DNA of 64,000 bases from Rattus norvegicus. Its lineage: Eukaryota > Chordata > Mammalia > Rodentia > Muridae. Within the stretch, counting starts at the first letter, position 1. Each line of letters opens with the position of its first letter. The notes beneath the pieces are model-generated. The model was not told the origin of the DNA. It did not search any database and was given only the letters and a program-made list of their open reading frames with translations. The position numbers were made by a program, and so were the translations under genes. The DNA is taken from NCBI RefSeq assembly GCF_036323735.1, contig NC_086023.1, positions 11,798,501-11,862,500 of the forward strand, given 5' to 3'. Of the stretch, positions 45,199 through 57,632 are shown one piece after another.

Positions 45199-47805
45199 AC
45201 AAGAATCCATTAAAAATTAAAGCTTTATTTTCTAAGTGAAAAGGGGGCCCAGCACCATATTGAGTCATGTGATGGCCCGAGAACAGGTACCTTAAACAAA
45301 GGAACAGAGGGGGATTCCGCTCACAGATTCTAGGTCCCCTGCTTCCTTAGAAGATGCTGATTAGGGTATGATTTATTTAAAAGGCTGGTTTATTTGCTTT
45401 TAGAATATGTATATACAGAGTTTGTCTTAATCATGTGGGGAATTTCACCCACAGTTCAGAATTAGGTAGAAACAAAAGTCTCTAACACCAGGCAGAGTGA
45501 ATACAGACATATCTTATGGAGTTACTAATAAATAAAGTCTGAGACTTCAAGTAGAGAGCTTAACAGATAGAAGGTATAAAGATATAATGCTCTAAAAAGT
45601 CTTACAGGATACTCATATTCTTTCTAATGTGGACTCCATGGGAATTTTGAGTTAAATGCCTGGTTTGACAAGTTGCCTGCTTCTTAATGACAGGTATTAA
45701 TGGAAATGTGATTAAATTTGTTTTTATAGTTAGAAGGGGAGAGTACAGAGTTTATTTGAATCACATGGATTTTCATCCTCAATTCGGGACTTAGGGAAAA
45801 TTAGTCACTGACTCCAAGCAGAGAGTGGTGATATAAGTTTGACGCTCCAGATATTTAACAGATGTATTTTGGGCTAAAATCTTAGTTTGACACGTTGCTT
45901 ACTTATTGGTATTGGTATTAATAAAAAGGTGATCAAATTGTTTTATGGACTACCCTGCTAAAGCCATATGGCTCAGCAATGCTGGCTACTGAGGGTTTGT
46001 GGTTATTTTTGATATTTACCAAAACAGGAAGCTCAGATTTTTTTTTAACATCAGCTCCACAGGAATTTTGGTTTAATTTCCTGGCATGGCAGATTATAAA
46101 AACCTAAACAAGTTTATATGGCATTGTTTTGCTTACTTATTTTTTAAAAAAATTGTTCAATTTTCATAATGTGCCCATTTTGATCTTGAGTGTTATAGTT
46201 ACATTATTTCTTTGGGAGAGAGTGCAAGATCCAAGCTTTTCTGGTTGCCAATTAAACAACATGCTGTTTTGGGAGAAAAGCTTTGTCTTTGTGTTTTTCA
46301 AAAAAGTGATTAAGCTCTGGACATCTTCCAGATATATTGATCAGATTTGATAGAGGTAGGCCTCCTGAAAAACTAGATTCAAGAGAATCAAACAAAAAGA
46401 TATCTGGATACTAAAACTTTTGTGTTGAGAATTATATATTGCAGAATGTACTGCTTGGATTCATGATCTCAAGGACTTTCAGCTGGGTCCAGTCAAAACA
46501 GACATCAGGCTATAACATTCGTTTCATTTTTCCCTACCCCTTGCACCCAAGGATATCTCAATGCCCATGTACAGCTTAAAGAAGTTATTGAAGTGTCGTT
46601 GCCCTGATTCCGTAAACTTTGAGAGACTAAAAGTGCATATTCTAAGGTTGTCTTTCTAGATAATTTAGAAAAGGTCATAATTTAACAGAGAGGAATTAGC
46701 TAGAATTGATTGTACAGCCATAATCTCATTTGGTAGAAATCCTTATATTTGATACTAATCTAAAGTTATAATCTTTTACATTGGTACAGAATTTATTTGA
46801 TACAAGTTTAGATTTTATTTGACACAAATTTCTTATCAATTTAAAATTAATATTGTTCATCTCATGCATAGGCCTTGTGCCTTTCAACACATTTAAGTAC
46901 ACAAAGCTTATATCCAGTCGTTAAATGCTATTATAAAACTAATCTGAGATGATTAAACATGTGAGCTAAGGGCCAAATAGCAAATTCATGGCTCTAAGTT
47001 TATTGCTAGAGAGCTTTCAAGATAACTTATTAAGATAATGGACAACAGTCCAGATTACTTACATAGTTAGATGGTTTTCAAAAACATCAGAAATCCACAA
47101 AATCTGACATTTAATGTTATTTAACTTTTGTTGAGACATGTCTTCTCCTAACAGTTCCCCTTCAGTGGATTCAAAGAAGAAAGTGAACATCTCCATCTCC
47201 AGGTAAGGTGATGTATTATGGCGAGACAGCCACTATTCAAGAATTGCCTCAATTCTTCTACAGACTAAATACTGTCCAGAAAAGGGCACATTACAGAATA
47301 AGTTGACTGATAATTTCCACCAAGCCAGAGTGATCAGCCCTTCAAGAGTCTGTGTCTCAAAAGTCTGTCAGATGATCCTAGGCCAGAAGGTTGAAGACTT
47401 GCTTTCACATGTTGCTGACAGGGGACTGTGCAAGTAGAAAATTATCTCTATAACCTGCCTCAGTTCTAGAAGCCATGTTTTAGGCTTTCTATATTTACAG
47501 ATATATTGGTCATTCTCAGTTTTCTGATGGAGTTGAAGACTGATTATAGTTTCAAAGGCTACCCAGGCTGTTTAACTTTGAGAATATTTTATAAGATAGT
47601 TATCAGATAGTATACAAGCTAGGCAGGACATAACATGGATTTTAAGCCTTTCTTAAGCTGGAATAGATAACTAAATATTCTGCTTAATTGATAAATGTTG
47701 GACTGGGTTTAGGTATATTTTATACCTAACCCAGATAATAGTTGTGCTCAACTTATATTTGAGAGAAAATTTTCTCTTAATTAGACAGAAAGTGTGAAGT
47801 GTAGG
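45199..47805 (+). mobile_element. Non-coding ERV-like internal region
   Basis: About 2.6 kb between LTR pieces. No gag, pol or env similarity is visible and no frame exceeds 73 codons. At 45400-46080 there are imperfect direct repeats with a period of about 330 bp ('acagagtttgtcttaatca' at 45415 and 'acagagtttatttgaatca' at 45745; 'ggaattttgagttaaatgcctgg' at 45651 and 'ggaattttggtttaatttcctgg' at 46061). 47430-47810 resembles a dispersed rodent ERV-type repeat that I recall but cannot name. Possibly a non-autonomous LTR element. Confidence 0.4.
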
Positions 47806-48010
47806 TTGATGTCATTAGGCATGTGAAGGCAGGTACTGGATAGAACTAGGCTTGTTATTGGACAAGAAGGAAGAATGGGTGGGAGAAAAGTTTTACAGAG
47901 GCAGAGGAAGCCGGAGCGAGGAGAAGGCAGCTAAGAGAACATGGCAGCGGATTCCCCTTTGCACCTATTACAGGTTATTATGACTATCATTAAGAGATAG
48001 GTGTGTACAG

Positions 48011-48024
48011 GATTTTGTTTTTCT
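48011..48024. repeat. Target-site duplication, left copy (B2)
   Basis: GATTTTGTTTTTCT, repeated at 48207-48220. Confidence 0.93.
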
Positions 48025-48206
48025 TTTTTTTTTAAAGATATATTTATTATATATAAGTACACTGTAGCTGTCTTCAGACACCAGAAGAGGGCATCGGATC
48101 CCATCACAGATGGTTGTGAGCCACCATGTGGTTGCCGGAAATTGAACTCAGGACCTCTGGAAGAGCAGTCAGTGCTCTTAACTGCTGGGCCATCTCTCCA
48201 GCCCCA
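48025..48206 (-). repeat. B2 SINE, full length
   Basis: On the minus strand: 'ggggctggagagatggcc' head with RNA polymerase III box A, box B region ('gagttcaatttcc'), 'acatggtggctcacaacc', 'tctggtgtctgaagaca', 'gtgtacttatatata' and A-rich tail. Little diverged and flanked by a perfect 14-bp duplication, so fairly young. Confidence 0.95.
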
Positions 48207-48545
48207 GATTTTGTTTTTCTAGATGGGCAAATTATATCCCATCTAGGTGGGTGGTTTATATCCTTATCAATTGGTTGTAAGTTTATTGTGTGGATGTATT
48301 GTGGATTGAGAATTAAATATGTAAATCTGATTGTTCGGTCACAGTTTGTTGACTCTTGATATTACCAGGTAGCTGGAACACAGAGAATTTGAACCTATCA
48401 GAGAGCCGCCAGGAGAGATACTAATCTGAGATGAATTAGCACTAATTCCAATGGCCCGTTGGAGCCAGAACTAGTGACCACCAGGATATGTGTGGGGATG
48501 GTTCCCCTCTTTTCTATCTTTTCCACCACAAAATCCAAATGTGAA

Positions 48546-51236
48546 TTGATATTTGACTATATATTAATAAAGAAGATTGCAAAAAGTTTGGAGAATAATA
48601 CTCTGAGCTTGAAAGGAAGGAAGACATTATCAACTGAAATTTAATTTGGAATCATCAGAGTAAATTAAGCAAGATGAAGGAAGCCTCTGCTGGTATTTCT
48701 TGCTCCTTTATAGGAGCTCACTTTTCAAGATTGTTGAAAGGAAGAAAAATGCAGTAAAGTCTGTTTTTCCTTTCTGACTCTAGGGAAAGTGGCTGGGTGT
48801 ATCTGGATGCACATGTAGCAGCTATAAAAGGCCATAGATGCCTTTCTTACTTCAGTGTATCATAACACTGTGGTGGAGACTTTTTTTTTAATGCGACAGA
48901 GTGGGCAACACAGAAAACATGCAAAGCTCACCAATAATGTTCTTTGCCCCATTTGGTAATTCTTTGAAATAACTGCCCTGTTTTCTGCCCACAAAAAGTG
49001 TTTTCTTTGACATCTTCAACTGGGAGTTTCCAAAAAAATTTTCAAGTTATTTATCAAGGAGAACATTTTCAAGTGTGATTCAGTGAACTGTTTGGAAACT
49101 TAAAACTACGAAGACAACACTGTTTTATCCCTATATAATACATTGAGACTGACCACACAAGACTTCTAAGTATGTCACAAGTCATGGGATGAGTCTGTGA
49201 GCTGAGTCATTCCCAGAACCTACAGAAAGATGGATTCTCATTGATGTCTGTTACTTGAACTGATCCTATTTGACACATCAATGGCCCACTATAACATAAA
49301 GTTTCAACTCTTAGTACCAATAGCATCTTCCTGGTGGATGAATTTGTACTGGCCTGAAGTATAAATGGTATTTTAGTTCTGTCTCACCTGAGACTGGGTA
49401 TTTCTTTCTCAGGATCTTTAATGTCTGTGTCTTTCACATTTTGCTGTTTTTTCTGATGTCTCATGAAATTATTTGATGTTTCCTGGATCTGTTTTTAACA
49501 AAATGGGCATCGATATAGTGTCACTATTAGGCTTATAGCTTGATAGTTTAGTAGGAAAAACTCTTTAATTAGTAGAGAATAGACCCATGAGTCAGGCATG
49601 AGGCAGCTAGGGGAAAAAAAAGTCCTACTAGATCATGTCCAGGCCTTTGTGCTTACTTCCTTGTACTAAACTCAAATATGGTGGTTTAAGAATTATCTCT
49701 TAGAAGGGGACACCTGACACTCATCTTGCTCTCTTCATTCAGGCTGTGGGTGACTGAATTTGGGCCATTCTTTGTTTTCTATGGATATATCACAACAGTG
49801 TCAGTGTCTCTGAGCCACACAGGTGAGCATTCTAGACATACTTCCTATCGCTGACAGGCAACACAGAGCTTTTCAATATTGCATGCCTGTCACTTTAAGC
49901 TCTTTAGTATTAAAACATTCCTATGAATGGAATCTAATTCACAATTATGAGTGATACAAAAGAGGAAAATGGATTCCAGAAGCATACTGTCAAGACAAAA
50001 GAAAAACACAGCCTTTCAGTGAATGTCTTATTCCAGCCTACGTTTAGACTTTCACCAGAGGTGTGGAAGTTCAGGACTTCTAATAAACCTCTTTCCAAAG
50101 AAGCCCTCAACAGTTCCTACTCATCACTTAGATGGACATAAAATCTATTAACATTATACACTAGAGATAATGATCAACTAATGATTGAACTCACTAGTTA
50201 CATTCTGTAAAATTATAGTGAATCTCTATATTTTCCCAAGTAATTGTTTTCTCTTTCTGTAATCTTATTAATTAATTATACAAACTCTTGTAAATCTAGT
50301 GCTTGAGCATGCTAGGAAAAAACTCCATAATGAAAATAAATCATTTGGCCTATAAAGTTTATCACTGTTTTGTCTTTTCAATGTGTTTTAGGACCATTTC
50401 ATACATGTCGATTTATCCATTCCTAACTTACATTGTAGGCACACTCACCAAATAATTAGTTTTTTAAAAGTTTTAATTCAATAAATGCCTGTTGAACATC
50501 TACATTATTCAACTATAGAACAAGTGTTGGTTGTTTCCTAAATTAACATTCTAATGATAAAGGCAAGGCATGCTCATGGCAAACAAAAGGAAAAAGAAAG
50601 TTTGCTTTTAGTGGAAGAAAGAGTTGAGAATCTGTGCACAGATCATTTGCATAAAGGTATTTCATACATGTGTATCCGTGCATTGGGCTCATACTGACTC
50701 TGCTACCCCTTAATTTTTGTCCTTTTTCTCCCACACACTGCTCATCCTGACTCCATTACCCGCTTCCTGTCTCCGTTCATGCCCACTGCTTTCTTCTCTA
50801 CTGATCTTTGGTTTTGCTTTTATAAATCTGAATCTCCATATGGGAACCAAACCCTCCTTAACATTTGTCTTTATTTACCTCAAGCCCTCTGTTAGTCAAC
50901 CTCCTTAAAATCTTTTCCTCTGAGGGGCTGAGAGCCTGTAAGAGCCAGTGGGGACAAAGGACACCAGGGAAGCAGTGTTTTCAGAAACAACAGGATGACT
51001 GATGACTTATGAACTCACAGAGCCCTGGCCGCATGCACAGGGCCTGCACCAGTCCCAGCCCAAGAGGAGAATGTGCACTTGAGCTCCCACCCTGATCAAG
51101 AAGCTATCTCCAACTCACAGTCACCCACAAAGGCAAAAGTTTTTTCCAATGGAGTCTCACTGGATATACAAACCACATTTAAGGGCAGGCCCCATTTCTA
51201 GTAGAGGATCAACACAAAACTAACACATGTAGGGTT
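48546..51236. other. No feature recognised
   Basis: About 2.7 kb of apparently single-copy, AT-rich non-coding sequence. Short frames at 49947-50141 and 50717-50908 show no family. 'ttcaataaatgcctgttgaac' at 50477 may be an L2 remnant. Confidence 0.4.
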
Positions 51237-51261
51237 TTTGTATTGTCTTGTTGTCTGGTTT

Positions 51262-51332
51262 CTCTCTGTCTCTTCCTCTGTCTCTCTGTCACTCTCTCTC
51301 TCTCTTCTTTTCTTCCTTCCTTCCTTCTTTCC

Positions 51333-51387
<55 letters not shown>

Positions 51388-51388
51388 T
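51262..51388 (+). repeat. (TC)n/(CTTT)n polypyrimidine tract
   Basis: TCTC and CTTC units, with an uninterrupted (CT)n core at about 51337-51373. Open frames of Leu/Ser-rich peptide across it are artefacts. Possible triplex-forming tract. Confidence 0.95.
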
Positions 51389-51597
51389 GTATATTATGGT
51401 ATCTGATCTTGTGGGGTTTTATTTTACTTTATATTTTGTGTATGTTTCCCACTTTCCCATTTTGTTAAAGTTTGGGTTTTTACTTGTTTTTAGTTTTGCT
51501 TTGTTTTCTAAAGAAAGCAAGAAAAAGAGCATGAAATAAAGTGTTTGAAGAAGTGGGGAGGGGAACCTTGGAAGACCTGGTAAAGAGAAAGCCATGA
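51389..51597. other. No feature recognised
   Basis: T-rich non-coding sequence. Confidence 0.4.
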
Positions 51598-51660
51598 TCA
51601 TAATATATTGTATGAGTATATATATGTATCACTTTTCACATCATAATATATTGTATGGAA

Positions 51661-51694
<34 letters not shown>

Positions 51695-51712
51695 GTATGT
51701 ATCACTTTTCAC
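51598..51712 (+). repeat. Local tandem duplication with (CA)n(TA)n expansion
   Basis: The segment 'atcataatatattgtatg...gtatcacttttcac' occurs at 51598-51639 and again at 51640-51711; the second copy has expanded to about 10 CA and 8 TA units. Confidence 0.85.
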
Positions 51713-53509
51713 ACAAGTTGTGATCAATGAAAAACAAGAAAATCACATCTCTTCTTCCCTCCAGATCTTTTCCAGAATTCATTACTTACACATCTACTCT
51801 TAATTTTGAAACTTTCTAAATATATCAAATTATCAAATTACACAAAACAATAGCATTAGTTTTTACTATTTCCACTCCTTATTTCTTCTTATCTTTTCAA
51901 AAACAGATCCTCTATATTAAGTTTTCAGTGAATAGGCTACTATATAGCCATGCGGGTGAGTTGTCTTTCTGCTCAGGGCTTCCCTGACTTGGTAGAAAGC
52001 TTTCGACAGGGTCAAGCAACTTGAACAAGTATACTAATGAAAGAATGAAGTGTGAAGCAAGGGTTAACTCAGTTTTTATATAATATACACTAAATTGTAT
52101 ATAATATATTTAATTATATTAAATATAAAATATATTTATATTAAATATAATCAATTACTTATTAAATATAGTATTATATATTCTTATGATTTAAATCCAC
52201 CATTACTTTTGATTGACATCCACAGACTCTCTAAGATAAAGAGAAAAATATAGCAAGTAGAAGATTCACTTCAGAGAAAGTAATAATTAACACACAAAAT
52301 TTGAGAGGACACTTTTGAAAACATTTGAAATCTCAGTTTTAAAAGGAACCAAATTATACATCACTTAGATACTTTAATTCTATTTCCAGTCATTAAGTCC
52401 CCAAGTAGGAGAGTCTAAAGTATGTGAGAGGTTGTTTAATAGCATGCCACTCTATCATTCCCGTCCCCCATTGTTAAGTGTTCTTCATGACCATAATGAT
52501 CATAGCACTTGTGCTAAAGGACAACCTCTGAAGGGTTGGTGTGTTTGTGGAGCTAGCCACCTTTAAATATAAAAATCACACTTTTAAAAGATATAGAAAA
52601 GGTGTTGTCAGCTGCTTGTATTGAGCTGCCAGGTAAGTTAGTGTGTTTTCTGGTTGAAAAATAGACGTATTCTATTTTTCCAGTACATTTTAAAACCACG
52701 CTCACTTTCTACTCATTCAGTTTTCATGGAAAGATGTATGATGGGGTGAGGATATTCCTTCCACATGGCTCAAGTAGGAAAACTGAGAAGGAAAAGGAAG
52801 CCACAAAAAGCCCAGCTCCCTCTCAGGGTTACAGAGTCCTCACCACAGAACCGGAAAGTTTGCCAACATTGAAGATGCCGCATACGTCATAAAGAAAACA
52901 GTTACTGTACAGTCAGCTGCCTGGACTTAGCGCATGCAAGCCATTATTTCTTATGCTAGTGTTCCCACTCTTTAAATCCCTCATTCTAGAAATTCTTCAT
53001 GGACAGTTTAAGGAAAAGCAAGGACTGTTCTCTTTTTATGACCATGCGTCAGACCTATTCTATTGGATAGTATTCTGAGGCCAGTTATTCGCATGGTTAT
53101 ATTCAACATCTGTCCATCAATGACAGAGCATGTTTTTTATGGAACTTGACAAGTGAGGACCAGTCCTCATTCCATCATGATTACTTTTATTTTCTCACTA
53201 TTCATACTTTACCTAGCATGCCCAGACCTTGTAAAACCGGCCTATCCATGAGACTACAGAAGGATGGTCTGTGAGTTAGATTAGGGCCTTTCTATGTGCA
53301 ACAAATAATCTTACAAAGATATCAACTCAGCTTTTAGCCATCTTCACTTTTGTAGTAATAACCTCAACTTGTTAATAACCAAAGATGCACATATTTCATA
53401 GAAGTAGAGTGCTGTGGACTGTTCACACGCGAAATATTGAAGACACTCAAGTCACTTTCCTTTCTGGGTATGAATAACAACATAAATCTAAGTCTAATAG
53501 CAGTTGTCC
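51713..53509. other. No gene; AT-rich block at 52075-52190
   Basis: 52075-52190 is almost pure A/T with TATAAT/ATTAAATAT palindromic units. The rest is apparently single-copy non-coding sequence with no recognised element. Confidence 0.45.
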
Positions 53510-53566
53510 TCTTTCTCTCTCTTTCTCTCTCACTCTCTCTTCCTTTCTCCCTCTCTCTCTCTTCAT
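53510..53566 (+). repeat. (TC)n polypyrimidine tract
   Basis: CT/CTTT units about 57 bp long; open frames on both strands here are artefacts. Confidence 0.95.
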
Positions 53567-53928
53567 ATATTATAGACTCTGTCTCTCCATATACCATAAA
53601 CTTTACTACTCACTGTACTCAGAAATAGTTTAGTTTTATATTCATTTAAAATGTTTTCTAAGCAAGCCACACTAAAATGATATATAGCACAATATTTCTA
53701 TTATAAATTAAAGTACAACAGCACAAATCTTTCAAACATTCTGATGAAGAAACACGCTTTCCTCACGACTATCCTCTAACTAGATGGGACAGTCTTTGTT
53801 GTGGAAACCAGAGTTGCATCATTTGCAAATTCCAGCTCTGTCTGACTTCTATAAAGTAGAGCAATATTTTAAAGATAATTTGATTCTAAACTTTTACAGT
53901 TTTCTCTTTCATCTACAACTTGGTGATT
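53567..53928. other. No feature recognised
   Basis: AT-rich non-coding sequence. Confidence 0.4.
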
Positions 53929-53938
53929 GTGTGTGTAT

Positions 53939-54014
<76 letters not shown>
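53929..54014 (+). repeat. (TG)n(TA)n microsatellite
   Basis: About 20 TG units then, after 'catg', about 15 TA units. Alternating purine-pyrimidine over the whole 85 bp. Confidence 0.95.
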
Positions 54015-54016
<2 letters not shown>

Positions 54017-54240
54017 GATGTTTAGTGTGTGAAGTTTTGCTGTCAATATTTAAAAAAATGAACATTCATTTCCTTTTAAAAACAATATTTAATTGCAAAA
54101 ACTGCTGTTTATTTTTCATTACCCACACTGTCCACTAGTTAAGCCAATGCTTAATTACACTATATAAGTAATTATGTAGATTGAGAACAAAATACAAATA
54201 ATTTTGACAAGCTTATAATTTACAGTTCTCATAGAAGTCT
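54015..54240. other. No feature recognised
   Basis: AT-rich non-coding sequence. Confidence 0.4.
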
Positions 54241-54385
54241 ATGGGGTGAGTGCGTGGCTCTGTGGTAGACTGTTTAGCTTATCCTGGGACTTGTGTTTGA
54301 CCTCTTTCACAGGAAAGAAAGAATGAAAGAAAGAAAGGAAGGAAGAGAGAGGGGGGAGGGAAAGGGAGGGAGAGAGGAAGGAAGG
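54241..54385 (+). repeat. ID-related SINE, degenerate, with purine-rich tail
   Basis: 'ggggtgagtgcgtggctctgtggtagac' followed by 'gggacttgtgtttgacctc' fits the box A-box B order of ID/BC1-type SINEs with heavy divergence. The following (GAAAG)n/(GGGA)n run (54313-54385) may have grown from its A-tail. Confidence 0.45.
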
Positions 54386-54819
54386 TTTCAAAGTGGCAGC
54401 TTGTGGGATGTTGTTGACCTCATTTAGGATGAGTCTTCCCACTTTGATCAATATAATCTCAAAAAACCCTCACAGACATGCCCAGAGCTTTTAGTTCTAG
54501 GTAATCCAACATGAGGTCAAGCTAGCAAACAATATTAACTACTACAATTGGAAAAGAAATAGTGAAGAAAAATGTAATAAAATAAATATATAATAAATAA
54601 ATGAAATAGTATAAATGTTCAGCATGTAATTTTAGCTTAAGTCAGTAAGAGAAGGCTTAGATAATTATGAGTTTATATGAATATGCATACCTAACATATA
54701 ATGTTTATTATATAGCTATAAATTATACATCAATTTCATTTATACAAGTGACATGTTTACCTTCATAATGAAATACATATACCATTTTGATTTTGCTGTA
54801 AAAAGTTGTTATTTGAGGA
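54386..54819. other. No feature recognised
   Basis: AT-rich non-coding sequence, especially 54560-54730. Confidence 0.4.
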
Positions 54820-55020
54820 TCTATAAGATAGCTCAGCCAATAAGAACATTTCTTGCTCTTGCATTGGACTGCAGTGCAGTTTCCAGCACATGTATCAAGT
54901 GACTCACAATTGCCTGTAACTCTAGCCCTACTTGATCTAACACCCTCTGCTGGCCTCCTCAGCAACCCATACACATTTGCTGTAAAGTCATCCAAATACA
55001 CATACATATACATAAATTTA
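54820..55020 (+). repeat. B3-type SINE
   Basis: 'ataagatagctcagccaataagaa' head, 'agtttccagcaca', 'gtgactcacaattgcctgtaact', 'ccctctgctggcctcc' and an 'atacacatacatatacataaa' tail follow the B2/B3 order. Confidence 0.75.
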
Positions 55021-55633
55021 AACAAAAATCCTTTTAAAATTCATTATTTTGATTTTAAAGCTATGAAGATAAATGACTACTTTCAGCTCACTTTGTAATA
55101 AGTAAAAAAATAACATGGGGGATTCTATATTTAATCAATCAATTGGTCCAGCTTCTAAAACAATCCTAAACTTATCATGGCTCTTCCTTGCACATAAAAT
55201 TAATTTAAAACTCTGTAGCATGACTTTCCAGAGGTTTCCAGTCTTGCCATATCCTTTCTTACACATAATGTAGACATTAGTTATGCTGAAGTAAATTCCA
55301 TTCTGACGTGTACTGTGTATGTTCACAATATGTCTCTCTGCTCTTAAGGTTTCTTTGCTATTATATGCATAAGACAGTATGTATAAAACTGTCCTATTGT
55401 CTTATAAATGACAACTATTACTACAGATGAAAATGCCTGAGGATGCAGATGAATTTGAGGAGTTAAATGCTGAACAGACTTAGGGTTCAAGGTCCCTTAC
55501 AAAAAGGAAATGGAAAAGGCCTGTTACCTAATTTTATTTTGTTCAGTTTTTCTTGTCTTTCAGGAATTTCTCCTTAATTCAAAGCCTCTGTTGAAGTTTC
55601 TCATTCAAAGGGCTTGAACCTTGCTGCTGGATC
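55021..55633. other. No feature recognised
   Basis: Non-coding sequence up to the target duplication of the next L1. Confidence 0.4.
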
Positions 55634-55648
55634 ACTTGACAAAATATT
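55634..55648. repeat. Target-site duplication, left copy (composite L1)
   Basis: ACTTGACAAAATATT matches ATTTGGCAAAATATT at 59844-59858 in 13 of 15 positions. The two copies enclose the whole composite L1. Confidence 0.75.
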
Positions 55649-57010
55649 TTTTTAATTGGATATTTTATTTATTTACATTTCAAATGTTATCCCTTTTCCT
55701 GGTTTTTCCTACGCAAACCCCGTATTCCATCCCCACTTACCCTGCTTCTATGAGGGTGCTCCTCCACACACTCAACCCCTTCCTCCTTAATAACAACTCC
55801 TAGCATTCCTCTACACTGGAGCATCAAGCCTTCACAGGACCAAGGTGCTTCCCTCCCATTGATGCCTGAGAAGGCCCCTTCAGCTCCTTCAGTCCTCCCC
55901 TAACTTCTCTGTCAGTGTCCACACCGGCACAGCACTGAGATCCAGGTGTAAGTCTGTGGGATTAAAAAACACACATATTTGGGTCATTCATGTTAAGAGA
56001 GAATGCGTAATCTATAGCTTTATTCACAGAATATATACCCCAACTTCACCAAGTGGGAAATTCCAGGAAGCACAGTAGGAAAACCGGCTTAAGTCTTCAG
56101 GAACAAAAGACCAGACATGTGCCCCAAATTTACTGGGGAGAAATCCAGGAAGACCAGCCTAAATCCCAGGAACAAAGACTGAGAACAAAAGAAAGGAACG
56201 AATGGACCATCACCCAGGTGTGCACCCAGGTGTGTCACTACCAGGCCAGGGCGTTCCTTTGTTAGGAAAAAAAAGGTTTCTACATGAATCAGCAGAGCTC
56301 AATAGGGGTCAAACACTGCAGGGGACCCAGGAGGGTCGACACTCCTCCATTGGGATTCCAGTGATCAGTCCAAATGTTGGCTTCAAGCATCTGCACCTTT
56401 ATTGGTCAGGATATGGCAGAGCCTCTCAGGTGCCAGCTGTATCAGGTTCCTGTCAGCGAACACTTGGAATCAGCAATATGTCTATGCTTGGTGTATGTGT
56501 CTGGAATGGATCCTCAGGTGGGGCAGTCTATGAATGGTCTTTCCTTCAGTTTCTGCTCCACTCTTTCTCCCTGTATTTTCTTTAGACAGAAGCAGTTCTG
56601 GGTTAAAATTTTGGAGATGGGTGGGTGGCCCATCCCTCAACTGGGAGGGCGGCATGCCTAAGCTCTGGATAAGGTCTCCTTGTGTTCTCTGTCCCCTCTG
56701 TGGAATATTTCAGCTAACGTCATCCCCGTGGGGTCCTGGGAAGTTCTTGCTTTCCTGGCATCTGGGACTTTCTGGTTGTTACACCCAGTTCTCCATTCCC
56801 CATTGCTACACACTTCTGTTCACTTTCCTGACCCTCTGTACATCTCTCCTCCATCTCCTTGTATACCTGATTCTGCCCACTTTCCCATCCCCTCTTCTCT
56901 TCCCCCCATGTCCTTCCCATCCTCTACATCCCCTGATTATTTTGTTCTCCCTTCTAATTAGGTCTGAAGTATGCACACTTTGATCTTCCTTCCTCTTGAG
57001 CTTCATATGA
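55649..57010 (-). mobile_element. L1 3' UTR (composite element), reverse strand
   Basis: Poly(A) is seen as the T-run at 55647-55653; 'attggatattttatttattta' is the reverse of the L1 terminal sequence. The 3' UTR runs rightwards, interrupted by an LTR at 55910-56341, to about 57010 where ORF2 sequence begins. It is longer and distinct from the rat-type L1 3' UTR at 39 kb, indicating an older L1 lineage. Confidence 0.8.
55910..56341 (-). mobile_element. Solo LTR, class II (ERVK-like), short-U3 form
   Basis: Begins TGTCAG at 55910 and ends GTCGACA at 56341 on the plus strand (TG...CA), flanked by six bases CTTCTC (55904-55909) and CTCCTC (56342-56347), a 5/6 match. On its own strand a poly(A) signal AATAAA lies at 56024-56019. 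Closely related to 59072-59655 but lacking about 150 bp at the U3 start. Inserted in the L1 3' UTR. No viral genes remain. Confidence 0.8.
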
Positions 57011-57617
57011 TCTGTGAGTTGTATTGTGAGTATTCCAAGCTCTTTGTCTAATATCCACTTATCGGCGAGTACATACCATGTGTGTTCTTTTGTAACTGAG
57101 TTACCTCACTCAGGATGATATTTTCTAGATCCATTCATTTGCCTGATAATTCATGAAATCATTATTTTTAATAGCTGAGTAGTATTCCATTGTATAAATG
57201 TACAATATTTTCTGTATCCATTCTCCTGTTGAGGGACATCTGGGTTGTTTCCAGTTTCTGGCTATTATAAATAAGGCTGCTATGAACATAGTGGAGCATA
57301 TGTCCTTATTACATGTTGGAGCATCTTTTGGGTGTATGCCCAGGGTCCTCAGGTAGTACTATGTCTAATTTTCTAAGGAACGACCAGACTGATTTCCTGA
57401 GTGGTTGTACCAGCTTGAAATCCCACCAGCAATGGAGGAGTTTTCCTCTTTCTCTAGATCTTTGCCAGCATCTGCTATCACCTGAGTTTTTTACTTTAGG
57501 CATTTTGACTGGTGTGACTTTGATTTGCATTTCCCTGATGACTAAGGATGTTGCACATTTCTTTAGGTGCTTCATGGCCATTAAAGTTTTCTCAGTTGAG
57601 AATTCTCTGTTTTGCTC

Positions 57618-57632
57618 TCTTCCCCACTTTTT
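57618..57632. repeat. Target-site duplication, left copy (nested L1)
   Basis: TCTTCCCCACTTTTT, exactly repeated at 58046-58060. Confidence 0.95.

Larger units (their letters stand above)
47806..48545 (+). mobile_element. LTR-like element (same family as 12905-13545)
   Basis: Shares its left half with 12905-13180 and its right end with 45060-45198. A B2 SINE is inserted at 48025-48206. No coding capacity. The exact termini are not resolved. Confidence 0.5.

Noticed and set aside
49600..50160. Host exon in the apparently single-copy region 48.5-51 kb
   Set aside because: No open frame with splice sites and no recognisable protein similarity; cannot be supported from sequence alone.
51238..51539. 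Ser/Leu-rich hydrophobic peptides that could look like signal or membrane segments
   Set aside because: Encoded by the (TC)n tract.
56202..56983. Overlapping frames of 93-149 codons on the plus strand
   Set aside because: They cover a solo LTR edge and reverse-strand L1 3' UTR; pyrimidine-rich composition keeps them open.
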